A DNA stretch of 64,000 nucleotides, taken from contig NZ_JBFAKK010000003.1 of the NCBI RefSeq assembly GCF_040655735.1, forward strand, positions 372,001 through 436,000, written 5' to 3'. The DNA comes from Phytomonospora sp040655735. GTDB lineage: Bacteria > Actinomycetota > Actinomycetes > Mycobacteriales > Micromonosporaceae. Position numbers and translations under genes: made by a program. Of the stretch, positions 8,649-17,483 are shown piece after piece. The first letter of the stretch is position 1; each line of letters begins with the position of its first letter. A model generated the notes under the pieces. That model saw only the letters and a program-made list of their open reading frames with translations. It did not search any database and was not told where the DNA came from.

Positions 8649-9512
8649 ATGGAGCGCGCCGCGTTCCGCATCCCCGGACTTCTCGCCACGCTCGCGGTCA
8701 TCGCCGTCCTGGTCGCGTGCGGGGCGATGTTCGTCCGCCACGCCAGTGACGGCGACGACGGCACCCTCGCCGCCCTGATCGCGGTCGCCGTCCTCGCCGT
8801 GGCGGTCCTCGTCACCGGCATCGTCGCGGTCAACCCCAACGAGGCCGTCGTCGTCCAGCTCTTCGGCCGCTACGTGGGCTCCGTCCGCGAGCCGGGCCTG
8901 CACTGGGTCCTGCCGCTGACCAACAAGAACCGCGTGTCGCTGCGCGTCCGCAACTTCGAGACGCCACCGGCCAAGGTCAACGACGCCGACGGCAACCCCG
9001 TCGAGATAGGCGCCGTCATCGTCTGGCGCGTCGTGGACGCCGCCAAGGCCACCTTCGCCATCAACCTCTACCAGGCCTACGTCTCCATCCAGGCCGAGGC
9101 CGCCGTCCGCCACATGGCCACCTGCTACCCCTACGACAGCCACGGCTCCGACCTGATGAGCCTGCGCGACGGCGCCGCGGTCGCCGAGGAGCTCACCAAC
9201 GAACTCCGCGAGCGCGTCGAACTCGCCGGCGTCGAGATCCTTGAGACGAGGATCACCCACCTCGCCTACGCGCCCGAGATCGCCCACGCCATGCTGCGCC
9301 GCCAGCAGGCCACCGCCGTCGTCGCCGCCCGCTCGAAGATCGTCGAAGGCGCCGTCGGGATGGTGCGGATGGCCCTCGACCGCATCTCGGCCGAGGACAT
9401 CGTGGAACTCGACGACGAGCGGCGCGCCGCGATGGTGTCCAACCTGCTCGTCGTACTGTGCTCCGACCAGTCGACGCAGCCGGTGGTCAACACCGGTTCG
9501 CTGTACCACTAA
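8649..9512 (+). CDS. SPFH/Band 7 domain membrane protein
   Basis: A 287-residue protein. Two N-terminal hydrophobic helices (LLATLAVIAVLVACGAMFV and LIAVAVLAVAVLVTGIVAV) are followed by an SPFH domain: NPNEAVVVQLFGRYVGSVREPG, then LPLTNK, IGAVIVWRVVDAAKATF and a helical C-terminal part (TNELRERVELAGVEILETRI). SPFH proteins form oligomeric membrane microdomain scaffolds that often hold proteases or signalling proteins. The start is supported by GGAGG 7 bases before ATG. It is followed 23 bases later by a small ribbon-helix-helix gene. The specific function is unknown. Confidence 0.85.
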   Translation: MERAAFRIPGLLATLAVIAVLVACGAMFVRHASDGDDGTLAALIAVAVLAVAVLVTGIVAVNPNEAVVVQLFGRYVGSVREPGLHWVLPLTNKNRVSLRVRNFETPPAKVNDADGNPVEIGAVIVWRVVDAAKATFAINLYQAYVSIQAEAAVRHMATCYPYDSHGSDLMSLRDGAAVAEELTNELRERVELAGVEILETRITHLAYAPEIAHAMLRRQQATAVVAARSKIVEGAVGMVRMALDRISAEDIVELDDERRAAMVSNLLVVLCSDQSTQPVVNTGSLYH

Positions 9513-9535
9513 GCCGATCCACATAGGGGAATGGC

Positions 9536-9700
9536 GTGCCACCACGCAAGAACGTCCTATTGCGACTCGACCCGGCGGTGCACGACGCGATCGCGAAGTG
9601 GGCCGCCGACGAGTTGCGCAGCGTCAACGCGCAGATCGAGTACGCCCTGCGCGCGGCGCTGAAGCAGGCGGGGCGGGAGCCGCGTGCGGACAAGGAGTGA
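9536..9700 (+). CDS. Small Arc/MetJ-type ribbon-helix-helix protein
   Basis: A 54-residue protein starting at GTG 9536 after AGGGGA. The strand NVLLRLDPAVHDAI, followed by WAADELRSVNAQIEYALRAAL, is the beta strand plus two helices of an Arc-like ribbon-helix-helix fold, which binds DNA as a dimer. There is no partner toxin in the window. It is the second gene of a pair with the SPFH gene, and both probably share the promoter at 8585. It may act as a local transcription factor or a nucleoid-type binder. An overlapping ATG at 9531 is out of frame with this reading. Confidence 0.7.
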   Translation: MPPRKNVLLRLDPAVHDAIAKWAADELRSVNAQIEYALRAALKQAGREPRADKE

Positions 9701-9754
9701 GTGCCGCCGGGTCTGTGCCCGGCGGGCCGCGCGGGTGAGGGTAACGTCACGTCC

Positions 9755-10624
9755 GTGACCCGATTCACCACCGGTGCCGTCACCGTCAGGGTGCCCGCCA
9801 CCAGCGCCAACCTCGGCCCAGGCTTCGACTCCCTCGGCCTCGCACTGGCCCTTCACGACGAGGTGACCGCCGAGGTCACCGGCGACGGCGTCGTGGTCGA
9901 GGTACGCGGCGAGGGCGAGGGAAACCTCCCCGCCGACGAGACCCACCTGGTCGCACGCGCGGCCTTCCTGGCATTCGACCGCATCGGCGCTCGCCCGGCG
10001 GGCCTGCGCCTGTCCTGCCTCAACCGCATCCCGCACGCGCGAGGGCTCGGCTCCTCCTCGGCGGCCATCGTCGCCGGCATCAGTCTGGCCGCAGCGCTGT
10101 GCCCCGACGCCGGCTTCGGGCTCGACGCGCGCCTGCGCCTCGCGGGCGAGATCGAGGGCCACCCCGACAACGTCGCGCCCTGCCTGCTCGGCGGCTTCAC
10201 GATCGCCTGGACCGACGGCGACGGCTCCCGCGCCGTGCGCTTGGAACCTGCCCCGGGCGTCGCGCCCGTCGTATATGTACCCGCAGGTCAGGGCCTCACC
10301 GCGCACGCCCGAGCGGCACTGCCCGGACGCGTCCCGCACGTCGACGCCGCCTACAACGTCGGACGCGCCGCGCTGCTCGTCCACGCCATCACCGCCGCCC
10401 CCGAACTGCTCCTCGAAGCCACCGACGACCGCATCCACCAGCAGTACCGCTCGGCGACGATGGCCCGCAGTGCCGCACTGGTCGCCGAACTGCGTCACCA
10501 GGGCGTCCCGGCGGCCATCAGCGGGGCAGGTCCCAGCGTTATCGCCTTCGGCGACGCGCCCGGGGACGTCGACGGATTCGAGGCCTTTAAACTGGCGGTG
10601 GCCGAGGGCGCGAGCGTGATCTGA
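9755..10624 (+). CDS. thrB: Homoserine kinase
   Basis: A 289-residue GHMP kinase that phosphorylates L-homoserine with ATP to O-phosphohomoserine in threonine synthesis. Motif 1 is VPATSANLGPGFDSLGLAL, motif 2 (the phosphate loop) is PHARGLGSSSAAIVAG, and motif 3 is AISGAGPSVIAF. Length is usual for the family. GTG 9755 is chosen because the family starts just before the first strand; the region upstream encodes nothing similar. It precedes rho, the common actinobacterial order, although hom and thrC are not in the window. Confidence 0.95.
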   Translation: MTRFTTGAVTVRVPATSANLGPGFDSLGLALALHDEVTAEVTGDGVVVEVRGEGEGNLPADETHLVARAAFLAFDRIGARPAGLRLSCLNRIPHARGLGSSSAAIVAGISLAAALCPDAGFGLDARLRLAGEIEGHPDNVAPCLLGGFTIAWTDGDGSRAVRLEPAPGVAPVVYVPAGQGLTAHARAALPGRVPHVDAAYNVGRAALLVHAITAAPELLLEATDDRIHQQYRSATMARSAALVAELRHQGVPAAISGAGPSVIAFGDAPGDVDGFEAFKLAVAEGASVI

Positions 10625-10656
10625 GCCCCCGGGAGGAACACGCCGGGACCCAGGTG

Positions 10657-10685
10657 TTGTACGCGGGGACGTAGTTGATTATCCT
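10657..10685 (+). promoter_or_regulatory. Candidate promoter of rho
   Basis: TTGTAC (10657-10662), a 17-base spacer and TATCCT (10680-10685) give a good actinobacterial housekeeping promoter. Transcription would begin near 10692, leaving a leader of about 330 bases before the rho start at 11023. Confidence 0.6.
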
Positions 10686-11022
10686 TATGAACAGCACAGC
10701 CGCAGTGTTCGTCACGAAGTCACAGCACTTTGCGCGCACACAGCTCTTTCAGCGGCAGCCGCGGTGTTCCGGCGCGTGCCTGGTCTCTATAGGGGAAGAC
10801 CCCCGATTTTAGAAACCCTGCCACCTGCCACGGTCATGTCTGGGGAGGACTTCCCACTTCTGGTCCGATTCCGGCACGGTGTGCGACCCAGCCACGCAGA
10901 AGACTCCGCACCCCAAAAGGGCCGAAGGCCCACACGTCCACGCATCGAAGCACGTGGTGCTCGACGTGAAAAGCGCGTAGCCCGAGGCCGGTTCCTACCG
11001 GCCTGCCAAGGGAAGGAAACCA
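10686..11022 (+). promoter_or_regulatory. Structured 5' leader of rho
   Basis: No gene is seen in this stretch. Two hairpins stand out: GGGCC-GAA-GGCCC at 10919-10931, and a perfect 8-bp stem AGGCCGGT/ACCGGCCT with loop TCCT at 10985-11004. The second hairpin ends 6 bases before the ribosome site GGAAGG. Rho is known to autoregulate through its leader in other bacteria. A stable hairpin just before the ribosome site suggests control of termination or translation here, but this is inference. Confidence 0.5.
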
Positions 11023-13032
11023 TTGAGCGACACCACCGACGTTTCGCCGGACGTCACCGACGACGCCACCACCCCGTCCGTGACCGGCAACGCCCGGCGT
11101 AAGCGGACCGGTACCGGCCTTGCGGCCATGCTCATGCCCGAATTGCAGCGACTCGCCAGCTCTCTCGGCATCACCGGCATCGGCCGGATGCGCAAGAGCG
11201 AGCTCATCGTCGCGATCCAGGGAGCACAAGGCGGCGGCTCGTCCGCACCGGTCAACGGCGCGTCCGACGAGACGAAGGGCTCGGCACAGCCCACTTTGGA
11301 GCCCGCGGGCTCCGCTGAGCGTCCGCGCAGGGCCACTCGCCCCGCCGGTCCTCCGCAGCCTCGCGGCACCATCACCGAGGCGGTGAGCGAGACGGCCGCG
11401 CCCGAGGCGCCGGCCGCCGAGCCCGCCGCGGACAAGCAGTCCGACGGCCAGGCCGATGGCCAGTCCGGCGCCGAGGGCGGCGAGCAGCGCCGTGAGCGCC
11501 GCCAGCGCGACCGCGGCGACCGTCAGCGCGACAAGCAGCCGGTCGCGCAGTCCGCCGAGGGGGACAAGAAGCCCGTGAACAACAAGGACCAGAGCGGCGA
11601 GCGTCAGCGCGACCGCGATCGCGGCGACAACCGCCAGCAGGGTTCCGACCAGCAGGGCAACCGCGACCGGGACAACCGGGACAACCGCGCCGACGATGAC
11701 GACGAGGGCGGCCGTCGCCGCAACCGCCGTCAGCGTGACCGCGACCGCCGCCGCGGCGGCGAGCGTGGAGAGCGCAACGAGCGAAGCGACCGTGGAGACC
11801 GCGGCGACCGCGGGGACCGCGGCGGCCAGGGCGACCGTCAGCGCGGGGGTGGCGGCGGCGAGCCGCAGATCCGCGAGGACGACGTGCTCGTGCCGGTCGG
11901 CGGAATCCTCGACATCCTCGACAACTACGGCTTCATCCGGACCACCGGTTACCTCGCCGGCCCGAACGACGTCTACGTGTCGATGTCGCAGGTCCGCAAG
12001 TACGGCCTGCGTCGCGGTGACGCCGTCACCGGTGCCGTGCGCGCGCCCCGCGAGGGCGAGCAGCAGCAGCAGGGGAACCGTCGCGACAAGTACAACCCGC
12101 TCGTGCGGCTGGACACCATCAACGGCATGGAGCCCGACGAGGCCCGTCGCCGTTCGGAGTTCTACAAGCTCACGCCGCTCTACCCGCAGGAGCGTCTGCG
12201 GCTGGAGACCGAGCCGCACATCCTCACCACGAGGGTGATAGACCTCGTCGTTCCGCTCGGTAAGGGCCAGCGCGCCCTGATCGTGGCGCCGCCGAAGGCG
12301 GGTAAGACGAGTGTCATGCAGGCGATCGCCAACGCGATCACCACCAACAACCCCGAGTGCCACCTCATGGTCGTCCTCGTCGACGAGCGGCCTGAAGAGG
12401 TCACCGACATGCAGCGCTCGGTCAAGGGTGAGGTCATCGCCTCCACCTTCGACCGTCCGCCGGCCGATCACACCACGGTCGCCGAGCTGTCGATCGAGCG
12501 CGCCAAGCGTCTCGTGGAGCTCGGGTACGACGTGGTCGTGCTGCTCGACTCGGTGACGCGTCTGGGCCGTGCGTACAACCTGGCGGCGCCCGCCTCGGGT
12601 CGCATCATGTCCGGTGGTATCGACTCGACCGCGCTCTACCCGCCGAAGCGTTTCCTCGGCGCGGCGCGCAACATCGAGAACGGCGGCTCGCTGACGATCA
12701 TCGCCACCGCGCTCGTCGAGACCGGTTCGATGATGGACACGGTCATCTTCGAGGAGTTCAAGGCGACCGGCAACGCCGAGCTGAAGCTCGACCGCAAGCT
12801 CGCCGACAAGCGGGTCTTCCCGGCCGTCGACGTGCACGGCTCGTCGACGCGTAAGGAGGAGATCCTCCTTGCTCCCGAGGAACTGGCGATCATCTACAAG
12901 CTCCGCCGGGTGCTGTCCGGGCTGGAGCAGCAGCAGGCTCTGGAGCTGCTGCTCGACCGCCTGAAGAAGTCGAAGACGAACATCGAGTTCCTGATGCAGA
13001 TCGCCAAGACCACGCCGGGCGGCGGGGAGTAG
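11023..13032 (+). CDS. rho: Transcription termination factor Rho
   Basis: A 669-residue hexameric RNA helicase that ends Rho-dependent transcripts. TTG start 11023 follows GGAAGG. Residues 28-70 carry the Rho N helical domain (MPELQRLASSLGITGIGRMR). Residues about 130-285 are a low-complexity Arg/Asp/Gly/Gln insertion (RDRGDNRQQG, GDRGDRGDRGGQG). The RNA-binding cold-shock-like domain follows (GILDILDNYGFIRTTGYL). The ATPase domain has Walker A APPKAGKTS (K428) and the conserved DERPEEVTDM and LDSVTRLGRAYN segments. Large charged insertions between Rho N and the cold-shock domain are typical of actinobacteria and probably add RNA contacts. Confidence 0.97.
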   Translation: MSDTTDVSPDVTDDATTPSVTGNARRKRTGTGLAAMLMPELQRLASSLGITGIGRMRKSELIVAIQGAQGGGSSAPVNGASDETKGSAQPTLEPAGSAERPRRATRPAGPPQPRGTITEAVSETAAPEAPAAEPAADKQSDGQADGQSGAEGGEQRRERRQRDRGDRQRDKQPVAQSAEGDKKPVNNKDQSGERQRDRDRGDNRQQGSDQQGNRDRDNRDNRADDDDEGGRRRNRRQRDRDRRRGGERGERNERSDRGDRGDRGDRGGQGDRQRGGGGGEPQIREDDVLVPVGGILDILDNYGFIRTTGYLAGPNDVYVSMSQVRKYGLRRGDAVTGAVRAPREGEQQQQGNRRDKYNPLVRLDTINGMEPDEARRRSEFYKLTPLYPQERLRLETEPHILTTRVIDLVVPLGKGQRALIVAPPKAGKTSVMQAIANAITTNNPECHLMVVLVDERPEEVTDMQRSVKGEVIASTFDRPPADHTTVAELSIERAKRLVELGYDVVVLLDSVTRLGRAYNLAAPASGRIMSGGIDSTALYPPKRFLGAARNIENGGSLTIIATALVETGSMMDTVIFEEFKATGNAELKLDRKLADKRVFPAVDVHGSSTRKEEILLAPEELAIIYKLRRVLSGLEQQQALELLLDRLKKSKTNIEFLMQIAKTTPGGGE

Positions 13033-13059
13033 GCAGAAGTACCAGGGGCACGACGAAAG

Positions 13060-13089
13060 CCCGCCGACCGAAGGGTCGGCGGGTTTTTT
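13060..13089 (+). terminator. Intrinsic terminator of rho
   Basis: A perfect 10-bp stem CCCGCCGACC/GGTCGGCGGG with GAAG loop is followed by six T residues, 28 bases after the rho stop codon. Confidence 0.93.
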
Positions 13090-13095
13090 CGTGGG

Positions 13096-13145
13096 GTGAC
13101 GTGCGGAGAAAGAGGGGGCAGGTGACGCGCAGAGAAAGAGGGGGC
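13096..13145. repeat. Two 24-bp tandem direct repeats
   Basis: GTGACGTGCGGAGAAAGAGG (13096-) and GTGACGCGCAGAGAAAGAGG (13122-), each extended by GGGC, differ at two positions and lie 26 bases apart directly after the rho terminator. They begin a purine-rich non-coding tract. Confidence 0.7.
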
Positions 13146-13334
13146 GGGGAGCGGGCGGTGGGCCTGGGGCGGGACGACAGGAGTGGAGTGGGCGAGACGC
13201 GGGTGTGGGAGGGAAGTGGGTGGGACGCGGGCGTGGAGCGGGGCGAAGGTCGCGGGTAGGAGAAGACCGGCGGCGCCGAGAACGCCACGCGACCAGTCGC
13301 CACTCCGTACGGCCCGCAGCCCAGGCTGAGGACC

Positions 13335-13462
13335 GGGTCCAGGGACGGAGTTCCTGGCGGGGTCTGGGGCGGAGCTCCAGCGGGGGTCTGGGGGCGGAGC
13401 CTCCCAGCAGGGTTCGGGACGGAGTCCCGGCGGGGGTGCTGGGGGCGGAGCCACCCAGCCGG
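13335..13462. repeat. Array of five tandem hairpin units with shared GGA loop
   Basis: Five consecutive units of about 23-28 bases each contain a short inverted repeat closed by C-GGA-G. Examples are CTGGGGC-GGA-GCTCCAG (13364-13380), CGGGAC-GGA-GTCCCG (13415-13429) and CTGGGGGC-GGA-GCCACCCAG (13439-13458). Arms differ between units but stay complementary, allowing for wobble pairs or one bulge. Similar GC-rich 'GGGGCGGAGCCCC' palindromes are frequent between genes in actinomycetes. The tract has no coding potential I trust. Confidence 0.75.
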
Positions 13463-13957
13463 TTTGAGGTGGGGGAGAAACCACGCCTCGCTGCCTCGCT
13501 GCCCCGTGCTGGGCCGTGGCCAGACGCCTCGCCGCGCTTGCCGTGGTGGGGCAGCGCGTCCCGCCGCCGTCGGTCACCGGGATCTCGATGAGCCCGAGAA
13601 CGAAGTGGTGGTCCTCCCCGTCCGCCACACAGGTGCCGGATTGCCGGGCATCCACCCGCTGGCCGGATCCCAGTACGCCGGAGCGGGCGCGGTGTAGTTC
13701 ATCGGCGCATCGGGATGGCTTTCGCCGCAACAGGAGCAGGTGAATCCGGAAGTGGCCAGGGGCCAGGACTCTGAACACCGCCCGCCGCACGCGCGCCCAC
13801 CCCAAGATCACCCGAAGTTTTCCTACCATCCACCCGATGCCCACGAAGAAAACCTTGCAACCGCAACGCACCTGGAGTTGAATGCCTACAGTCCCACCAC
13901 TCTGGCCGTCGCCATCCGGCCCAAGACTCCCAACCCCAACCCACCCCCGGAGGGTTC
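13463..13957. other. Non-coding stretch between repeat array and signal-peptide gene
   Basis: No convincing gene. Short open frames on both strands lack start signals and family motifs. On the minus strand around 13560-13700 two frames give fragments (PAYWDPASGWMPGNPAP and GEDHHFVLGLIEI) that could be relics of a broken gene, but the support is too weak for a call. The ribosome site GGAGGG for the next gene lies at the right end. Confidence 0.5.
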
Positions 13958-16900
13958 GTGTCCACTCGCACGCGACCGCCCACATTGGCCGCCGCGCTCC
14001 TCTCGCTGATAGCGGCGGGCATCGTCGTCACCGCCCCGCCGGTGCACGCCGACCCGGCCGCGGCTCCCGCGGCCGCCGCGGGCCCGATCGAGACCCTGCG
14101 CTCCACCGACCGCCTCGCGCCGGGAGTCACCCACGACTCCTTCGACCGCTGGCAGGCCGACGGCTGGCTGCGCGCCGACTCCCTCACCGTCGACCTGACC
14201 TCCGGGGCGAAGGTCGAGTACCTCTCGGCCGACCCGGTCGCCAGCGTCGAGCCGATCTCCGAGCAGGTCGCCGACATCCCGAACGCCGTCGCCGCCGTCA
14301 ACGGCGACTTCTTCGACATCAACGACACCGGGGCGGCCAACGGCGTCGGCATCTCCGACGGCGAACTGGTCAAGTCCGCCAACGACGGCCGGGCCAACGC
14401 GATCAGCCTCGACCCGCAGGGTCTGGGCCGCATCCTCCAGATCGACTTCGACGGCACGGTCACCACGCCGGCCGGCACGGTCCTCGACCTGGCGGCCTTC
14501 AACGCCAACACGCTCACCACCGACGCGATCGGCGAGTACACGCCGCTGTGGGGCGCGATGAGCCGCACGCGTGTCGTCGTGGGCGCCTCGCGCACCGCCG
14601 AGGTCGTCGTCACCGACGGGGTCGTCACCTCTGTCGGCGCCACGCCGGGGGAGGGCGAGATCCCGCAGGGCTCGGTCGTCCTGGTCGGGCGGGAGAAGGG
14701 CGCCGACGCGCTGCTCGCGCTCAAGGTCGGCGACGCCCTGTCCATCGCCTACTCGCCGAAGACCTCCGACGGTTCCGTCGCGCGCACGGCGATCGGCGGC
14801 AACCAGCTCCTCATCGTCGACGGGCAGGTGCAGACGCATCCCGACGACGGCCAGGCCGCCCGCTCGGCGGTCGGGTTCTCCGCCGACGGCGCCACCATGT
14901 ACGTGCTGACCGTCGACGGCAAGCAGACCAACAGCGCCGGCATCACCGTTCCGCAGATGGCGGCGATGATGGCCGAACTCGGCGCCCACAACGCCATCAA
15001 CATCGACGGAGGAGGCTCCTCGACGATGCTGGCCCGCAAGCCCGGAACCGACGACCTCGGGATCGTCAACAGTCCCTCCGACGGCAGCGAGCGCCCGGTC
15101 GCCAACGGCTTGGCCGTGACCGTGCCGAAGGGCTCGGGGAGGCTCGACGGCTTCACCGTCGACACCGCCGCCGACCCCGCCCGCGCGCCGGGCTCGACCG
15201 CCGTCGCCGGTGGCAGCCCCGATCGGGTCTTCCCCGGTCTCACGCGCGGCCTGACCGCCGTCGGCCACGACGAGAAGTACGGTCCGGCGAAGGGCCGCCC
15301 GTCGTGGAGCACCGACGACCACCGCGTCGGCCACGTCGACTCCAAGGGCGTCTTCCACGCCCGCCGCAGTGGCGAGACGACCGTGACCGCCAGGTCCGGC
15401 CGCGACAAGGGCTGCCTCGACCTGGCCGTTCTCGGTGAGCTGACGCGACTCGACGGGACCGTCGAGCGGGTCGGCCTGGCCGACGCCAGCGCCAAGGGGC
15501 GCTTCGGCGTGGTCGGCTTCGACGCCGGCGGGTACTCCGCGCCGATCGAGCCGCGCGACCTCGACCTGAGCTACGACGAGTCGCTGCTGACGGTCACCCC
15601 CGACGCCGACGGCAACTTCACCGTCGAGGCCAAGGCCGGCGACGGTTCGACGCTGATCACCGCGACCGTCGACGGGATCGAGACCGTCATCCCGGTCACC
15701 GTCGGTCTCACCGAGCAGTCGGCGGCGTCCTTCGACGACGCCTCCGGGTGGAAGTTCAGCGCCGCCCGCGCGACCGGCTCGGTCGCACCCGCCGAGGGCC
15801 ACACCGGCCAGGGCCTGAAGATGAGCTACGACTTCAGCACCTCGACGGGCACGCGCGCCGCCTACGCCGACCCGCCGCAGATGATCGAGGTCCCCGGCCA
15901 GCCACAGGCCTTCGGCATGTGGATCCACGGCAACGCCACGGGCGAGTGGCCCTCGCTGCACCTGGTCGACTCGCAGGGCACCAGCACGATCCTGCGCACC
16001 GACCTGATCACCTGGACGGGCTGGAAGTACGTCGAGATGGCCGTCCCGGCCGGGGTGTCCTACCCGGTGAAGATCCGCCGCTTCTACGTCGCCGAGACGC
16101 GCCCGACGGTGGCGTACAAGAGTGAGGTGATCATCGACGACATCGTCGCGAAGGTCCCGCCGACCGTCGACGTGCCCGCCGAGCCGCTCCCGGTCGACCC
16201 GATCGTCACGGCGACCGTCGAGGGCAAGCAGTGGCGCTTCGCGGTGATGTCCGACGCCCAGTTCGTCGCCCGCGACCCCGACAGCGACATCGTCGCCTCG
16301 GCCCGCCGCACCCTGCGGGAGATCAAGGCCGCCGCGCCCGACTTCCTCATCATCAACGGCGACCTCGTCGACGAGGCCGCCCAGGCCGACCTCGACCTGG
16401 CCAAACGCGTCCTCGACGAAGAGCTCGGCGGCACGCTCCCGTACTACTACGTGCCGGGAAACCACGAGGTCATGGGCGGTTCCATCGACCTGTGGAAGGC
16501 CAACTTCGGTGAGGCCCAGCGTGTCTTCGACCACAAGGGCACCCGCTTCATCACCCTCGACACCTCCCGCCTGAGTGTTCGCGGCGGAGGCTTCGACCAG
16601 GTCGCGATGTTCCGGCAGGCCCTCGACGAGGCCGCCGCAGACCGCTCGGTCAACTCCGTCGTCCTCGTCGAGCACGTCCCGCCGCGCGACCCAACCCCGC
16701 AGAAGGGCAGCCAGCTCGGCGACCGCAAGGAGGCGGCGACCATCGAGGCGTGGCTGTCCGACTTCGGGCGCACGACCGGCAAGGGCACCGGCTTCATCGG
16801 CTCCCACGTCGGTGTGTTCCACGCCTCGCACGTCGACGGCGTGCCGTACCTGATCAACGGCAACTCCGGCAAGGCTCCGGCCGCGCCCGCCGACGAGGGC

Positions 16901-17302
16901 GGCTTCGTCGGCTGGACCGAGTTCGGCGTCGACCCGGTGAGCACCCGTGAGCAGGCCCAGCGCCGCGCCCAGCCCTACGGCGAGCCCTCCGACTGGCTGG
17001 AGGCGCAGCTGCGCCCCCAGGTCGACCAGCTGACCCTCACAGCCCCCGTGACCCTCAAGGCCGGCCAGAGCGCGACGGTCACCGCCGTTCTGCTCCAGGG
17101 CGCCCGCGAGGTGCCCGCGGCCTATCCGGTGAGCGTCGAGTGGTCGGGGTCACGCGACCTCTGCCTCGGCAAGGGGCATCATTGCGTGGCCCGCTTCGAC
17201 CCGTCGACGGGCACGTTCACCGCGCTCAAACGCGGAGTGGTCACGCTCACCGTCACGGTCAACGGCGTGTCCAAGGAGGCGACGGTCACGATCACCCGGT
17301 GA
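13958..17302 (+). CDS. Secreted phosphodiester glycosidase / metallophosphatase fusion
   Basis: A 1114-residue exported protein starting at GTG 13958 after GGAGGG. A signal peptide spans residues 1-32 (LAAALLSLIAAGIVV...VHADP). Residues about 100-390 match the NAGPA-type phosphodiester glycosidase domain (VAAVNGDFFDIND, IGGNQLLIVDGQ, NINIDGGGSSTMLARKPG), which cleaves sugar phosphodiesters. A beta-rich linker with Ig-like segments follows. Residues about 760-970 are a calcineurin-like phosphoesterase (RFAVMSDAQF, INGDLVDE, VPGNHEV). The first metal motif reads D-A-Q where D-x-H is usual. The last 90 residues are another Ig-like domain. It probably remodels cell-wall glycopolymers or phosphorylated glycans outside the cell. 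Confidence 0.85.
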   Translation: MSTRTRPPTLAAALLSLIAAGIVVTAPPVHADPAAAPAAAAGPIETLRSTDRLAPGVTHDSFDRWQADGWLRADSLTVDLTSGAKVEYLSADPVASVEPISEQVADIPNAVAAVNGDFFDINDTGAANGVGISDGELVKSANDGRANAISLDPQGLGRILQIDFDGTVTTPAGTVLDLAAFNANTLTTDAIGEYTPLWGAMSRTRVVVGASRTAEVVVTDGVVTSVGATPGEGEIPQGSVVLVGREKGADALLALKVGDALSIAYSPKTSDGSVARTAIGGNQLLIVDGQVQTHPDDGQAARSAVGFSADGATMYVLTVDGKQTNSAGITVPQMAAMMAELGAHNAINIDGGGSSTMLARKPGTDDLGIVNSPSDGSERPVANGLAVTVPKGSGRLDGFTVDTAADPARAPGSTAVAGGSPDRVFPGLTRGLTAVGHDEKYGPAKGRPSWSTDDHRVGHVDSKGVFHARRSGETTVTARSGRDKGCLDLAVLGELTRLDGTVERVGLADASAKGRFGVVGFDAGGYSAPIEPRDLDLSYDESLLTVTPDADGNFTVEAKAGDGSTLITATVDGIETVIPVTVGLTEQSAASFDDASGWKFSAARATGSVAPAEGHTGQGLKMSYDFSTSTGTRAAYADPPQMIEVPGQPQAFGMWIHGNATGEWPSLHLVDSQGTSTILRTDLITWTGWKYVEMAVPAGVSYPVKIRRFYVAETRPTVAYKSEVIIDDIVAKVPPTVDVPAEPLPVDPIVTATVEGKQWRFAVMSDAQFVARDPDSDIVASARRTLREIKAAAPDFLIINGDLVDEAAQADLDLAKRVLDEELGGTLPYYYVPGNHEVMGGSIDLWKANFGEAQRVFDHKGTRFITLDTSRLSVRGGGFDQVAMFRQALDEAAADRSVNSVVLVEHVPPRDPTPQKGSQLGDRKEAATIEAWLSDFGRTTGKGTGFIGSHVGVFHASHVDGVPYLINGNSGKAPAAPADEGGFVGWTEFGVDPVSTREQAQRRAQPYGEPSDWLEAQLRPQVDQLTLTAPVTLKAGQSATVTAVLLQGAREVPAAYPVSVEWSGSRDLCLGKGHHCVARFDPSTGTFTALKRGVVTLTVTVNGVSKEATVTITR

Positions 17303-17483
17303 CGTGCGGGAATTATCGAACCCGGTAGGATGTTCCGGTTGCGTGCCGCTTCTGGAGACCGAAACCAGGGCGCCCCGGTCACCCGGGGAAAGCGGACGCT
17401 CACCTGCACCTACCGGTACCGGTTCACGCACCGCGGCCACCCCGCCGCCGGGCGACCCGGCGACCGAGATTGACGAGGATGAC

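Noticed and set aside
13335..13462. Repeat array considered as CRISPR
   Set aside because: Units are 23-28 bases, internally palindromic and adjoin each other without unique spacers, and no cas genes are present.
13540..13710. Fragments resembling a broken minus-strand gene (GEDHHFVLG, PAYWDPASGW)
   Set aside because: They fall in two frames, are under 45 residues and lack a convincing family match; kept only as a note in the non-coding entry.
13886..16831. Long minus-strand frame opposite the phosphodiester glycosidase gene
   Set aside because: Val/Gly/Asp/Arg-rich mirror of a GC-rich gene with no motifs, start site or spacing to neighbours.
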